Origin: Cacajao melanocephalus
Taxonomy: Eukaryota; Chordata; Mammalia; Primates; Pitheciidae
Length of the DNA: 64,000 nt
Reading direction: 5' to 3'
Assembly: GCA_963573385.1 (NCBI GenBank)
Contig: CAUYLG010038528.1
Span: 1 to 64,000 of the forward strand
The notes below the pieces were generated by a model, which saw nothing but the letters and a program-made list of their open reading frames with translations, was not told where the DNA came from and ran no database searches. A program made the translations under genes and the position numbers. This document shows, in pieces, positions 11,078 to 21,416 of this stretch. Position 1 is the stretch's first letter, and each line of letters starts with the position of its first letter.

Positions 11078-12241
11078 TGCTATGGTCTGAATGTTTGTGT
11101 CTTCCCAAAGTTTATATGCTCAAACCTAGTCTCCAAAGTGATGGAACGAGGAACTGGGGTCACTGGGAAGTGATTAGGTCATGAGGATGGAGCCCTCATG
11201 AATGGAATTAGTGCCCTTATAACAGTAGCCCCAGAGAGCAGTCTTGCCCCTTCAACCATGTATGTGCACAGTGAGAAGATGCCATCTATGAACAGGAAAC
11301 AGGCTGTGGTGTAATATGAAATATATTTTGTCTTTGTCCCCTGTTCCTGCCATAAAGCTCCTAAAACCCCTAAAATTTTCTGAGTGATAGGAGTATCTTT
11401 TGTTGTTCATAATGAGCCTTTTTGATAATTCCTGAGTTTATTTTAATGAAGTTACATACAAGGGTAAGATCCCTAGACAAACTCAGGATAGAGTTAGTCA
11501 CCAGAAAGACGAAGTGGTTAGAATTTATAGGGTTGAAACTTTCAGCCCTAGATTTCACTAATCTCTGGGAAAGTGAGAGGGCTTGGAGAGTAAGTTTTAT
11601 AAAAACTCTTGAACAACAAAATTTGAAAAGCTTTTGAGTTGCTGAATACATTAAAGTGCTGGGAGGGTGGCTTGCCCAAAGTGGGCATGGAAGTTTCGAG
11701 GCCCTCTATACCTTGCCCTATCTATTTCTTCATCCAGCTGTTCATCTGTATCTTTTGTAATATCCTTTATAATAAACTGATAAATGTAAACAAGTGTTTC
11801 ACTGAGTTGAACCTAAGGAGGGGGTTCTCTGGAATGCCAGTTTGTAACTGGCCAGTCAGGTATATAGGTAACAACCTACTACTTTTGATTGGTGTCTGAA
11901 GTAGAGGCAGTCTTGTGGGACTGAGGCCTCAACGAGCTATTTTCTAATAGCTAGTGTCAGAACAGAATTGAACTATAGTACAACCAGTTCGTGTCCACTG
12001 GAGAATTTCCTGATGTGTAGAGAAAACTGCCCTCCACAGACATAAACAAATATTTGATAACAGAAGTTCTCTTTGTTGAGTGTGAGAGTAAGGAGAAAAA
12101 AATGTTTTTCTTTTACACAGTCCTTCACCAGACATCAACTCTTGGACCTTTCAACCACTAGAACTGTGTGAAATAAATTTCTGTGGTTGATAAGCCACCC
12201 TGTCTATATCTTTGCTGTAACAGCCTGAATGAACTAACACA
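11078..12241 (+). mobile_element. MLT1: MLT1-type MaLR solo LTR, itself split by another LTR
   Basis: The 5' part (11078-11304) reads tgctatggtctgaatgtttg, ggtcatgaggatggagccct, gaatggaattagtgccctta and gagaagatgccatctatgaa. The 3' part (12120-12241) reads tcttggacctttcaaccact, gtgtgaaataaatttctgtg, taagccaccctgtctatatc and gaatgaactaacaca. Together they give one MLT1-family LTR. Flanks acctc (11073-11077) and acctt (12242-12246) are a one-mismatch 5-bp TSD, and the host L1M continues correctly on both sides. An aataaa signal is present in the 3' part. Confidence 0.88.
11305..12119 (+). mobile_element. LTR nested inside the MLT1 LTR
   Basis: An approximately 815-bp TG...CA segment from tgtggtgtaatatg to cttttacaca. 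It contains gtctttgtcccctgttcctg, catccagctgttcatctgta, taatatcctttataataaac (polyadenylation signal), gtcttgtgggactgaggcct and a pyrimidine-rich end. The same phrases occur inverted at 7411-8340. A clear 5-bp TSD was not found. Frames at 11370-11651 (-), 11422-11637 (+) and 11639-11899 (+) lie inside it, carry no recognisable retroviral domain and are taken as chance. Confidence 0.75.
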
Positions 12242-12668
12242 ACCTTCTTGATGAGATTTATTCTTAGATATTTTATTCTTTTAGATGCTCTTATAAATAT
12301 TTTTTTTTCTTAATTTCCTTGCAGGTTGTTTCTTGCTAGTGTATAGAAACATAACTGAGTTTTTTATGTTTATCTTTCCTTGCAACATTGCCAAATTTAT
12401 TAGCTTTAATTTTGTGTGTGTGTGTGTGTCTGTATTCTTAAATTTGTACATTTAGGATACTGCCGTATATGAACAGAGATCATTTTACTTCTTCCTTTCC
12501 AATTTATATAATTTTTATTTATTTTTCTTGCCTAATTACTCTGGTTAGGACTTCCAGGTTAGTGCTAAACAGCAGTGGCAAATGTGATCATTCTTGTTTT
12601 GTTCCTGATTTGAAGGGGAAAACCCTCAGTCTTTCAGCATTGAATATCATGTTAGCAGGGCTTGTTTG

Positions 12669-12787
12669 TTTTTTTAGGCGGAGTCTCCCTCTGTCACCCA
12701 GGCTGGAGTGCAGTGGCCAATCTCAGCTCACTGCAAACTCCGCCTCCTGGGTTCAAGCAATTCTCCTGCCTCAGCCTCCCAGCTGGG
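12669..12787 (-). mobile_element. Alu: Alu right-arm fragment, antisense
   Basis: A T-run, then ggcggagtctccctctgtca, cccaggctggagtgcagtgg, ctcactgcaaactccgcctc, ctcctgcctcagcctcccag and an abrupt stop before a second T-run. This is about 120 bp of the 3' half of an Alu on the minus strand, inserted in the L1M. Confidence 0.92.
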
Positions 12788-12955
12788 TTTTTTTTTTAAT
12801 GCCTTTTTTCATGTTGAGGAAGTTCCTTTCCACCGCTATTTTTAAAGCTTTTTCATTATAAGCGGGTGTTTGATTTTTTGTAAGTACTTTTTCTATGTCA
12901 ATTAGATGATTCTTTTTTTGTAGTTCTTTAAGCTATTGTGAGTGAGATTTTCTGT

Positions 12956-13340
12956 TACTGCCAATTGTAAGCACCATTCATATTTCCCTTGCTTTCATCC
13001 TTGTTCTTGTTCTCTTCTCGTAAAACTGGTTCAATAAGTGGCAAATTTATTTTAATGAATGCCAACTGACAATTGATTTGGCAAAAAAAAAAAAAAGTTC
13101 AGAGAAATGACCTTGTTAGATCACTCTGATTGTATTGGCTTTATTGTCATTATTATATAGTTCTTGATGTACATCAAACTAAAGAAGGTTGTGGCCAAAA
13201 ATAATGAGAAAAAAAATTGCAGTTTGTCTTAATATGAAAGAACACCACCAATTTAAACAGAAATAAGAAAATTTATTATTTTATCTTGGCATAATTTACT
13301 GTTAACCTAAAAAAAAAGGAACTGAGACAATTTTTTTTTC
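12956..13340. other. Unassigned DNA between two antisense L1s
   Basis: No gene seen. It contains a 14-base A run (13083-13096) and several T-rich runs. Confidence 0.45.
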
Positions 13341-14027
13341 AATTAAACTATTTTAAAATGTACAGTTAAGTCCATGAGTTCAATTGTTTTAATTTCTAGA
13401 TCCCACAAATAAGTGAGCACAGGCAATTTTTTTTTTTCTGTGCCTGGCTTATTTCCATTAACATAATGATCTCCAGTTCTATTCATGCTGTTGCTGCAAA
13501 TGACTGGATCTCATTCTCTTTTATGGCTGAATAGTATTCCATTGTGTAGATGTGCCACATTTTCTTTATCCATTCATCTGTTCATGGACACTTAGGTTGC
13601 TTCCACATCTTAGCTACAGTTAACAGTGTTGCAACAAACACAGAAGTGCAGATAGCTCTTCAATATACTGATTCCCTTTCTTTTGAGTATACATGCAGCA
13701 ATGGAATTACTGGATATGGTAGCTCAATATCTATTTTTTGAGGAACCTCCAAACTGTTCTCCATAGTGCTTGTACTAATTTACATTCCCATCAACAGTAC
13801 ACAAGGGTGTCGTTTTCTCCACATCCTCACCAGCATTTACTATTGCCTGTCTTTTGGATATAAGTCATTTTAACTGGGGTGAGATATCTCATTGTAGTTT
13901 TGATTTGCATTTCTGTGATGATCAGTAATGTTGAGCACCTTTTCATATTCCTGTTTGCTATTCATATGTTTTTTTTTTTTTGAGAAATGTCTATTCAGAT
14001 CTTTTGCCCATTTTTCTGGTCAGATTG

Positions 14028-14405
14028 TTATATTTCATCCTGTAGAATTGTTTGAACTTCTTCTATATTAATAATAGCTATTAATCCCTTATACATGCTG
14101 GCTATTAATATTTGCAAACTACCAAAATGGATAGTAGGCAATCCCATTCTGTGGGTTGTCTCTTCACTTTGTTGATGGTATCCTTCGCTGTGCAGAAGCT
14201 TTTTAACTTTATGTGATTCCATTTGTCTATGTTTTGGTTGCCTGTGTAGGGTATTTTTCAAAATTTTTTTGCTCAGACCAATGTTCTGGAGACTTTCCCC
14301 AATGTTTTCTTGTAGTAGTTTCATAGTTTGAGGTCTTAGATTTAAGTCTTTAATCCATTTTGATTTGATTTTTGTGCAAGGTGAGAGATAGGGGTCTAGT
14401 TTCAT
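14028..14405 (-). pseudogene. L1 ORF2p C-terminal fragment (host antisense L1)
   Basis: A 125-residue open frame starting MKLDPYLSPCTKIKSKWIKD. This is the region after the L1 reverse transcriptase where [23 protein letters not shown] sequence is conserved. The N-terminal half keeps LRPQTMKLLQENIG; later residues drift and include a substituted stretch. It is an ORF2 relic with no start or stop of its own. Confidence 0.85.
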
Positions 14406-15059
14406 TCTTCTGCATTTGGATATCCAGTTTTCCCAGCACCATTTGTTAAAGAGACTGTCTTTTCTGTGGTGTATGCTCTCCCTACCTTTGTCAAAAGTGA
14501 GTTCACTGTAGGTTTATGGATTTGTTTCTCAGTTCTCTATTCTGTTCCATTGATCTTCATATCTGTTTTGATGCCAGTACAATGCGATTTTGGTTACTTT
14601 AACTCTGTAGTATAAATTGAAATCAGTTAATGTGATTCCACCAGATTTGTTCTTTTTGCTTAGGATAACTTTGGCTATCCTGAGTCTTTTGTGGTTTCAT
14701 ATAAATTTTAGAATTCTTTTTTCTATTTCTGTGAAGAATATCATTGGTATTTTGATAGGGATTGTACTGAATCTATAGATTGCTTTGGGTTGTATGGACA
14801 TTTTAACAATACTTTTTTCTTCCCATTTATAAACATGGAATATTTTTCCTTTTTAACTGTCCTCTTCAATTTATTTCATCAGTGTCTTATAGTTTGCATT
14901 ATAAAGATCTTTCACTCTTTTTGATTAAGTCAATTCCTAGGAATTTAATTTTATGTGTGGCCATTGTAAATTTATTACTTTTTAAAATTTCTTTTTCACA
15001 TAGTTCACTGTTGGCATATAGAAATGCTACTGATTGCTCACGATTTGGCTCTCTGTCTG

Positions 15060-15624
<565 letters not shown>

Positions 15625-15684
15625 GAACTACAAACCACTCTTCAAGGAAATAAGAGAGAACACAAACAGATAGAAAAACATTCC

Positions 15685-16765
15685 ATGCTCATGGTTAGGA
15701 AGAATCAATATCATAAACTGGCCATACTGCCCAAAGCAATTTATAGATTCAACACTATCCCCATCAAGCTACCTATGACCCTCTTCACAGAACTGGAAAA
15801 AACCACCTTAAACTTCATAGGGAACCAAAAAAGAGCCTGCATAGGCAAGACAATCCTAAGCAAAAAAAAAAAAACAAAAAACAAAGCTGGAGGCATCATG
15901 CTACCTGACTTCAAACTATACTGCAAGGCTACAGTAATCAAAACAGCATGGTACTGGTACCAAAACAGAGATATAGACCAGTGGAACAGAACAGAGGCCT
16001 CAGAAGTAATGTCACACATCTACAAGCAACTGATCTTTGACAAACCTGACAAAAACAAGCAATAGGGAAAGGATTCCTTGTTTAATAAATGGTGCTGGGA
16101 AAACTGGCTAGCCATGTGCAGAAAGCTGAACCTGAACCCCTTTCTTACACCTTACACTAAAATTAACTCCAGATGGATTAAAGATTTAAACATGAGGCCT
16201 AACACCATGGAAACTCTAGAAGAAAACCTAGGCAATACCATTCAGGACATAGGCATAGGCAAGGACTTCATGACTAAAACACCAAAAGCAATGGCAACAA
16301 AAGCCAAAATAGACAAATGGGAACTAATTAAACTTAAGAGCTTCTGCACAGCAAAAGAAACAATCATTAGAGTGAACTGGCAACCAATAGAATGGGAAAA
16401 AAATTTTTGCAAGGTACCCATCTGACAAAGGGCTAATATCCAGAATCTACAAAGAAGTGAAACAAATGCACAAGAAAAAAACAAACAACCCCATCAAAAA
16501 GTGGGTGACAGATATTAACAGACACTTTTCAAAAGAAGACATTTATGTGGCCAACAACCATATGAAAAAATGCTCCTCATCACTAGTCATTAGAGAAATG
16601 CAAATCAAAACCACATTGAGATACCATCTCATGCCAGCTAGAGTGACGATCATTAAAACATCTGTAGACAACAGATGCTGGAGAGAATGTGGAGAAATAG
16701 GAACTCTTTTATACTATCGGTGGGAGTGTAAATTAGTTCAACCATTGTGGAAGACAGTGTGGTGA
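15685..16765 (+). pseudogene. L1 ORF2p C-terminal region, broken by a stop and a frameshift
   Basis: Three successive frames carry the end of ORF2p. Frame 15685-16065 includes [33 protein letters not shown] and [18 protein letters not shown] at 16063-16065 replaces the tryptophan codon of NKQWGK, and the same frame then continues at 16078-16425 with [14 protein letters not shown] and [10 protein letters not shown]. The last part (16457-16765, another frame after a frameshift) has [17 protein letters not shown] and [20 protein letters not shown] of the cysteine-rich end. Clearly dead. Confidence 0.93.
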
Positions 16766-17405
16766 TTCCTCAAGGATCTAGAAATAGAAATACTATTTGA
16801 CTCAGTAATCCCATTACTAGGTATAGATCCAAAGGATTATAAATAGTTCTATTATAAAGACACACACACACATATGTTCCTTGCAGCACTGTTTACAATA
16901 GCAAAGACTTGGCACCAACCCAAATGCCCATCAATGATAGAGTGGACAAGGAAAATGTGGCACATATACACCATGGAATACTATGCAGCCATAAAAAGGA
17001 TGAGTTCATGTCCTTTGTCGGGACATGGATGAATCTGGAAACCATCATTCTCAGCAAACTGACACAAGAACAGAAAACCAAACACCGTATGTTCTCACTC
17101 ATAAGTGGGTGTTGAACAATGAGAACACATGGACACAGGGAGGGGAACATCACACAATGGGGGACTGTTTGGGTTGGAGGGCTATGGGAGGGATAGCAGA
17201 GGTTAGGGACATTGGGGAAAGATAACATTAAAAGAAATACCTAATGTAGGTGATGGGTCATGGAGGCAGCAAACCACCATGGCATGTGTGTACCTATGTA
17301 ACAATCCTGCAAGATCTGCACATGTACCTCAGAACTTAAAGTAAAATAAAATTTAAAAAAAGAAATGCTACTGATTTTTCTATGTTAACTTTGTATCCTG
17401 ACACT

Positions 17406-17621
17406 TTACTGAATTTGTTCATCAATTCCAACAGTTGTCTTATGGAGAATTTTAAGTTTTTCCAAATATAAGATCATATCATTTGCAAACAAGGATAATT
17501 TGATTTCTTCTTTTCCGATTTGAGTATCCTTTGTATCTTTCTCTTGCCTAATTGCTCTAGCTAGGACTTCCAATACTATGTTGAATAACAGTGGTGATGG
17601 TGGGCATCCTTGTCTTCTCAT
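17406..17621 (-). pseudogene. L1 ORF2p RT fragment with FAND in place of FADD
   Basis: A 71-residue frame containing [20 protein letters not shown] and [10 protein letters not shown], from the older host L1. The first aspartate of the FADD catalytic motif has become asparagine. The companion frame at 17618-17818 (-) holds the upstream motif-A stretch [17 protein letters not shown] in another register, so a frameshift separates them. Confidence 0.88.
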
Positions 17622-17997
17622 CTTAAAGGAAAGACCTTCAGGTTTTTACCATTCAGTGTAATACAAGCTGTGGGTCTACTGTACATGGCTTTTATTGTGT
17701 TGACGTATATTCCTTGTACCCTCAGTTTGTTGAGGGTTTTAATAATGAAGGGATGTTGGATTTTATCAAATGCTTTTTCACTATCAATTGAAATGACCGT
17801 ATGGTTTTTATCTTTCATTCAGTTAATATGACATATCACATTGATTGAATATGTTGAACCATCCTTGTATCCCAGGGAAAAAATCACACTTGGTCATAGC
17901 AAATGATCTTTTAAATGTATTCTTGAATTCAGTTTGCTAGTATTTTGTTGAGAATTTTTGCATCAATATTCATTAGAGATATTTGTCTGTAATTTTC

Positions 17998-18210
17998 TGT
18001 TTCTTTTCTTTTCTTTCTTGTTACCTTTCTTTCCTTCCTTCCTTCCTTTCCTCTCCCTCTCTTTCTTTCTTTTCTTTCTTTCTTTTTCTTTCTTTCTTTC
18101 TCTTTCTGTCCCTCCCTCCCTCCCTCCCTTCCTTCCTTCCTCCCTCCCTCCCTCTCTTCTTTCCTTCCTTCCTTCCTACTTTCTTGCTTTTTTTTTTCTT
18201 TCTCTTTTTT
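17998..18210. repeat. Pyrimidine-rich (CTTT)n/(CCTT)n/(CCCT)n tract
   Basis: About 210 bp of almost pure C/T on the plus strand, made of ttcttt, ccttcctt and ccctccct blocks with a few breaks (gttac near 18020, one gt near 18107, tac near 18178). It sits inside the antisense L1 where the consensus already has a T-rich run, so it probably grew from that seed. Such homopurine-homopyrimidine runs can form triplex (H-DNA). The proline/serine/phenylalanine-rich frames here (17958-18257, 17983-18243) are its translations. Confidence 0.93.
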
Positions 18211-18253
18211 ATGAGTCTTTGTACAGTTTTGGTATTCAGGTAATACTGGACTC

Positions 18254-18460
18254 TTAGAATGAGTTTGGAAGTTTTACCTCCTCCTCTACTTTTTGGAATA
18301 GTTTGAGTAGGATTGTTACTACTTCTTTAAATGTATGGTAGAATTCAGCAGTGAAGCCATCAGGTCCCAGGCTTTTCTTTACTAGGGGACTTTGTATTGG
18401 GGCTTTGATCTCATTACTTGCTATTAGTCTGTTCAGGTTTTGAATTTCTTCCTGATTCAA
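18254..18460 (-). pseudogene. L1 ORF2p fragment upstream of RT ([10 protein letters not shown] motif)
   Basis: A 68-residue frame with [18 protein letters not shown] at the start and [15 protein letters not shown] in the middle, the conserved stretch at the start of the L1 RT domain. It belongs to the 13341-20030 host L1 and ends at a frameshift. Confidence 0.88.
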
Positions 18461-18893
18461 TCTTCAAAGGATTTATGTATCTAGGAATTTGTCCATTTCC
18501 TCTAGATTTTCCAATTTATTGGCATATAATTGCTCATATAAAGTTGCCACTAATGATCTTTTGAATTGTTATGTCTCCCTTTTTTATCTGATTTTATTTA
18601 TTTGGATATTCTCTCTTTTTTCTTAATCTGGCTAAAAGTATGTCAATTTTGCTTAACTTTTCAATAAACCAACTTTCTGTTTCATTGATCTTTTATATTT
18701 TTTAACTTTAATGTCATTGAATTCTGCTCTGATCTTTATTTTCTTTTTATTCTACTAATTTTGGGTTCAGTTTGCTTTTGCTTTTCTAATTCTTTAAGAT
18801 GCATTGCTAGATTGAAGTTTTTTTAAACTTTTTGATGTAGCCACTTATAGCTATAAAATTCCCTCTGAGTACTACTTTTGCTGTATCCCATAG

Positions 18894-20001
18894 TGTGGTG
18901 GTTAATATTGAATGAATATTGAATTTCATTGGATTGAAGGATGCAAAGTATTGTTTCTGGGTGTGTCTGTGAGAGTGTTACCAAACGAGATTAACATTTG
19001 AGTCAGTGAACTGGGAGATGCAGACCCACCCTCAATCTGAGTGGGCACTATCTAATCAGCTGCCAGTGCAGCTAGGATAAAAACAGGCAGAGGAATGTGG
19101 AAGGACTAGACTAGCTTAGTCTTCCAGCCTATATCTTTCTCCTGTGCTGGATGCTTCCTGCTGAGATGTCAGTCACCACCTGTGGAGGTTTGTCCTGCAG
19201 ACCCTGACTCAATGGCAGATGACAGATGAATGAATGCCCTGTCACACCTGGTTCAGTGATTCAAGTAGGCTAGGGATAGTTGTCAGCTGTTTTCAGAGGG
19301 TGACTACAGCCAATTAACCAAGACCGCCTGTACATCCTCACATTTATTCAGTAAAGATTTCATAACAGGTTCTAAGTCAACTTGCTTGTGGATAATTAAC
19401 ATGGTTAAAAGAGTGGTTTTATGAATGATAAAAGCTTTAGCTTTGGGGGCCCAGAGTAAACACCACTAATGGGCAATTCCCCTTTGACCTCCCCCTGAGA
19501 GGACCATCAGTACAAAGTTTACATGAGTAAACAGAGTAGAGACAAAGGGATGTGGGGTAAACAGACCTAAGTGGGAAAGTCTCTTATCAGCCCTATCCTT
19601 TCCCTAATGTAATAGACCAGCTCCCTTCAGCCTGTCCCAATAAAACCTTTCAGCCTTCCAAAAGGTTTGAGACTATAATCTATAACTTTCCCTAATATTT
19701 CCCTAATAGTTTGCCAGTCACTCTTGAGTGAATCCCAACATCTTTCCTTCAAATATTGGACTCCAAGTTCTTCAGCTTTGGGACTCTTAAACCTTTGACC
19801 ACAGACTGAAGGCTGCACTGTCAGCTTCTCTGCTTTTGAGGTTTTGGAACTCAGACTGGCTTCCTTGCCCCTCAGCTTGCAGACAGCCTACTGTGGTCAT
19901 GTGAGTTATTACCTTGTGATCATGTGAGTAAATACTCCTCAATAAACTTCACTTTATATATACATCTATCCTATTCTGTCTCTCTAGAAAACCCCAATAC
20001 A
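18894..20001 (+). mobile_element. LTR with perfect 5-bp TSD, carrying an internal insertion
   Basis: The LTR begins tgtggtggttaatattgaat and continues gattgaaggatgcaaagtat, gtgtctgtgagagtgttacc, cagacccaccctcaatctga. After an interruption it resumes with ggactccaagttcttcagct, cttgcagacagcctactgtg, aataaacttcactttatata (polyadenylation signal) and ends ccccaataca. It is flanked by catag at 18889-18893 and 20002-20006, and the host L1 rejoins exactly there. The outer LTR alone is about 0.5 kb. I recognise it as a common primate ERV LTR but do not assert the family. Confidence 0.85.
19162..19740. mobile_element. Second LTR-like insertion nested in the LTR at 18894-20001
   Basis: Between gatgcttcctgc and ccttcaaatattggactcc, which are adjacent in the expected outer LTR, lie about 580 extra bases with their own character: cccaataaaacctttcagcc (a polyadenylation-like site), cctccccctgagaggaccat, caagaccgcctgtacatcct. 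The boundaries are approximate and no TSD was confirmed. A solo LTR of another ERV family is the simplest reading. A 63-residue minus-strand frame at 19627-19818 spans its edge and is incidental. Confidence 0.5.
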
Positions 20002-20030
20002 CATAGGTTTTGGTATGTTGTGTTTCCATT

Positions 20031-20437
20031 AAACATGGATAGTTTATTTGGGTCAAGGTTGAAGACAGCTGCCTGGAACACACTTCCAAGTGGCCTTGGG
20101 GAATGCTCTGTTCAGCCTTTGGTACAAACAGGTTTTTAAAGGCTAAAGGAAACAAGAAGTGGGCTGATACAAAGTTGTCTGACAAGAATTCTCATTACTT
20201 TACAGAGGTAACATTGATTTGTGACTGGCTATATATTGTTGAACTCTTGGGCATAAGTTATAGTTCTAGCATATGGCATTTTATAATTACTTGGCATCAG
20301 TTAGTCTTGAGCCCACATAGCAGGTGGTTTCAAGAGGTAATTATTTACCTCAAGAGAGAAGTTAGATGGCTGCTGTTACATGCTGTCACACTTCAATCCT
20401 CTCTGGACCTCATAATTAAAGGGAACATGTATTTCTC
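20031..20437 (-). mobile_element. LTR-like repeat, probably antisense
   Basis: The segment follows the end of the host L1 and reads atagtttatttgggtcaagg, tttttaaaggctaaaggaaa, gacaagaattctcattactt, gagcccacatagcaggtggt, ctctggacctcataattaaa. On the minus strand it ends with cccaaataaactatccatg, a plausible LTR polyadenylation signal near the 3' end. Frames at 19924-20139, 19949-20185 and 20103-20444 overlap it and have no known domain. Family not named. Confidence 0.45.
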
Positions 20438-21288
20438 AAATTAAAACTTTTTTTCTTTCTTAGTCCCAAGTATGATTTCAAGGAATATCCCTTGTTTTAA
20501 CTGAATTTTCCCTGGAAGACTCCAAAGGCTTCTGGGAAATTTTGTCCAAAATCTAAGTCCTCCTGTTTCACAGTAATTAATTTTTCTTGGAAAAGATCTA
20601 TTAAATGGGAAAAGGAAATGTTTAATGCAGCATAAAATAATAATAGTGATATATAAATACTGAAACCCAGAGAAGTTTTAACTTTCCTTCTGCCCTCACT
20701 TTTGGAACCCCTAACCCTTTCTTCTATTTCTTGGGCATCTTGAGAAAATATTTAATAGTTGCGAAATGCAAGTATATGAATTCAGGAGAAGATCATGAAT
20801 AGGCCCAGTTCTTTCCAGTTCCCTGTGGTTTCTAATTTACTCACAAATTCTTCGGACATTTTTTTTAATAAAAGAAAGGATATAATTCCCAGCACAACAG
20901 ATTAATGTTTCATGTGACAGACAAATGTCAAATAAGCTATATTGTTATTCCCTTAATTTTTTTCAGTCTCTTTCCATTTCTTAAAATTATTGCAAAACAC
21001 TTATTTTATTTTTGATATTCCTTATTCTTAAAATGAGAAGAGAGTATGACATAGAAGACTAAATGAATAACATTTTTAAAAGTATCATTGAAAAATAGAG
21101 GAAATTTTGTAATGATGATCACTTAAGTACAGAGACAGAGTAAAGAATAAGAAGCAGAAGAAAGAAGGGGAAAACTAATGCACACACATTTACATGGTTG
21201 AATTGAGTAAATGCTCAGGGATATTTTGCAGAGAAAGTGAAAGCACTCTTCTCCCTCCACTTTATAAAATATCTTTATGATTATATGT
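20438..21288. other. Unassigned AT-rich DNA
   Basis: No gene or recognisable repeat. Confidence 0.5.
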
Positions 21289-21416
21289 CCAATTCTCCTT
21301 CTAGCTCACAAGAATCTTACAAAATTATTAGTAATTATTTTGTAATTACTAATAAAATTATTAGTAATTCTTACTAATAATTTTGTAAGATTCTTGTGAG
21401 CTAGAAGGAGAATTGG
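21289..21416. repeat. Perfect inverted repeat: 46-bp arms, 36-bp spacer
   Basis: The left arm 21289-21334 (starting ccaattctccttctagctca) is the exact reverse complement of the right arm 21371-21416 (ending gctagaaggagaattgg); I checked all 46 positions. The spacer contains a smaller palindrome (attactaat ... attagtaat), and the unit aaaattattagtaat recurs across arm and spacer. The arms do not match a transposon terminus I know, and no transposon body lies between them. Single strands would form a long hairpin. Confidence 0.97.

Larger units (their letters stand above)
9478..12955 (-). mobile_element. Long antisense L1M with three later insertions
   Basis: The plus strand reads as the reverse complement of L1 3' UTR and ORF2: ttgcacaccttacaatcaat at the 3' end, ggtggaatattattctattc, attctcatcagcaatatgca, attctgttccactgatccag, ttttggctattcttggaccc. 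It resumes after an LTR at accttcttgatgagatttat and after an Alu at catgttgaggaagttccttt. A 63-residue minus-strand frame at 10752-10943 still resembles the ORF2p region that starts YRFN and includes PMTF, but it is out of context. The 5' end is truncated near 12955. Insertions are at 11078-12241 and 12669-12787. Confidence 0.85.

Noticed and set aside
11370..12138. Possible retroviral coding remnants in the nested LTR
   Set aside because: Frames are short, in LTR rather than internal sequence, and no gag, pol or env motif is visible.
17958..18257. 99- and 86-aa Ser/Phe/Leu/Pro-rich frames
   Set aside because: Translations of the pyrimidine tract in an antisense L1.
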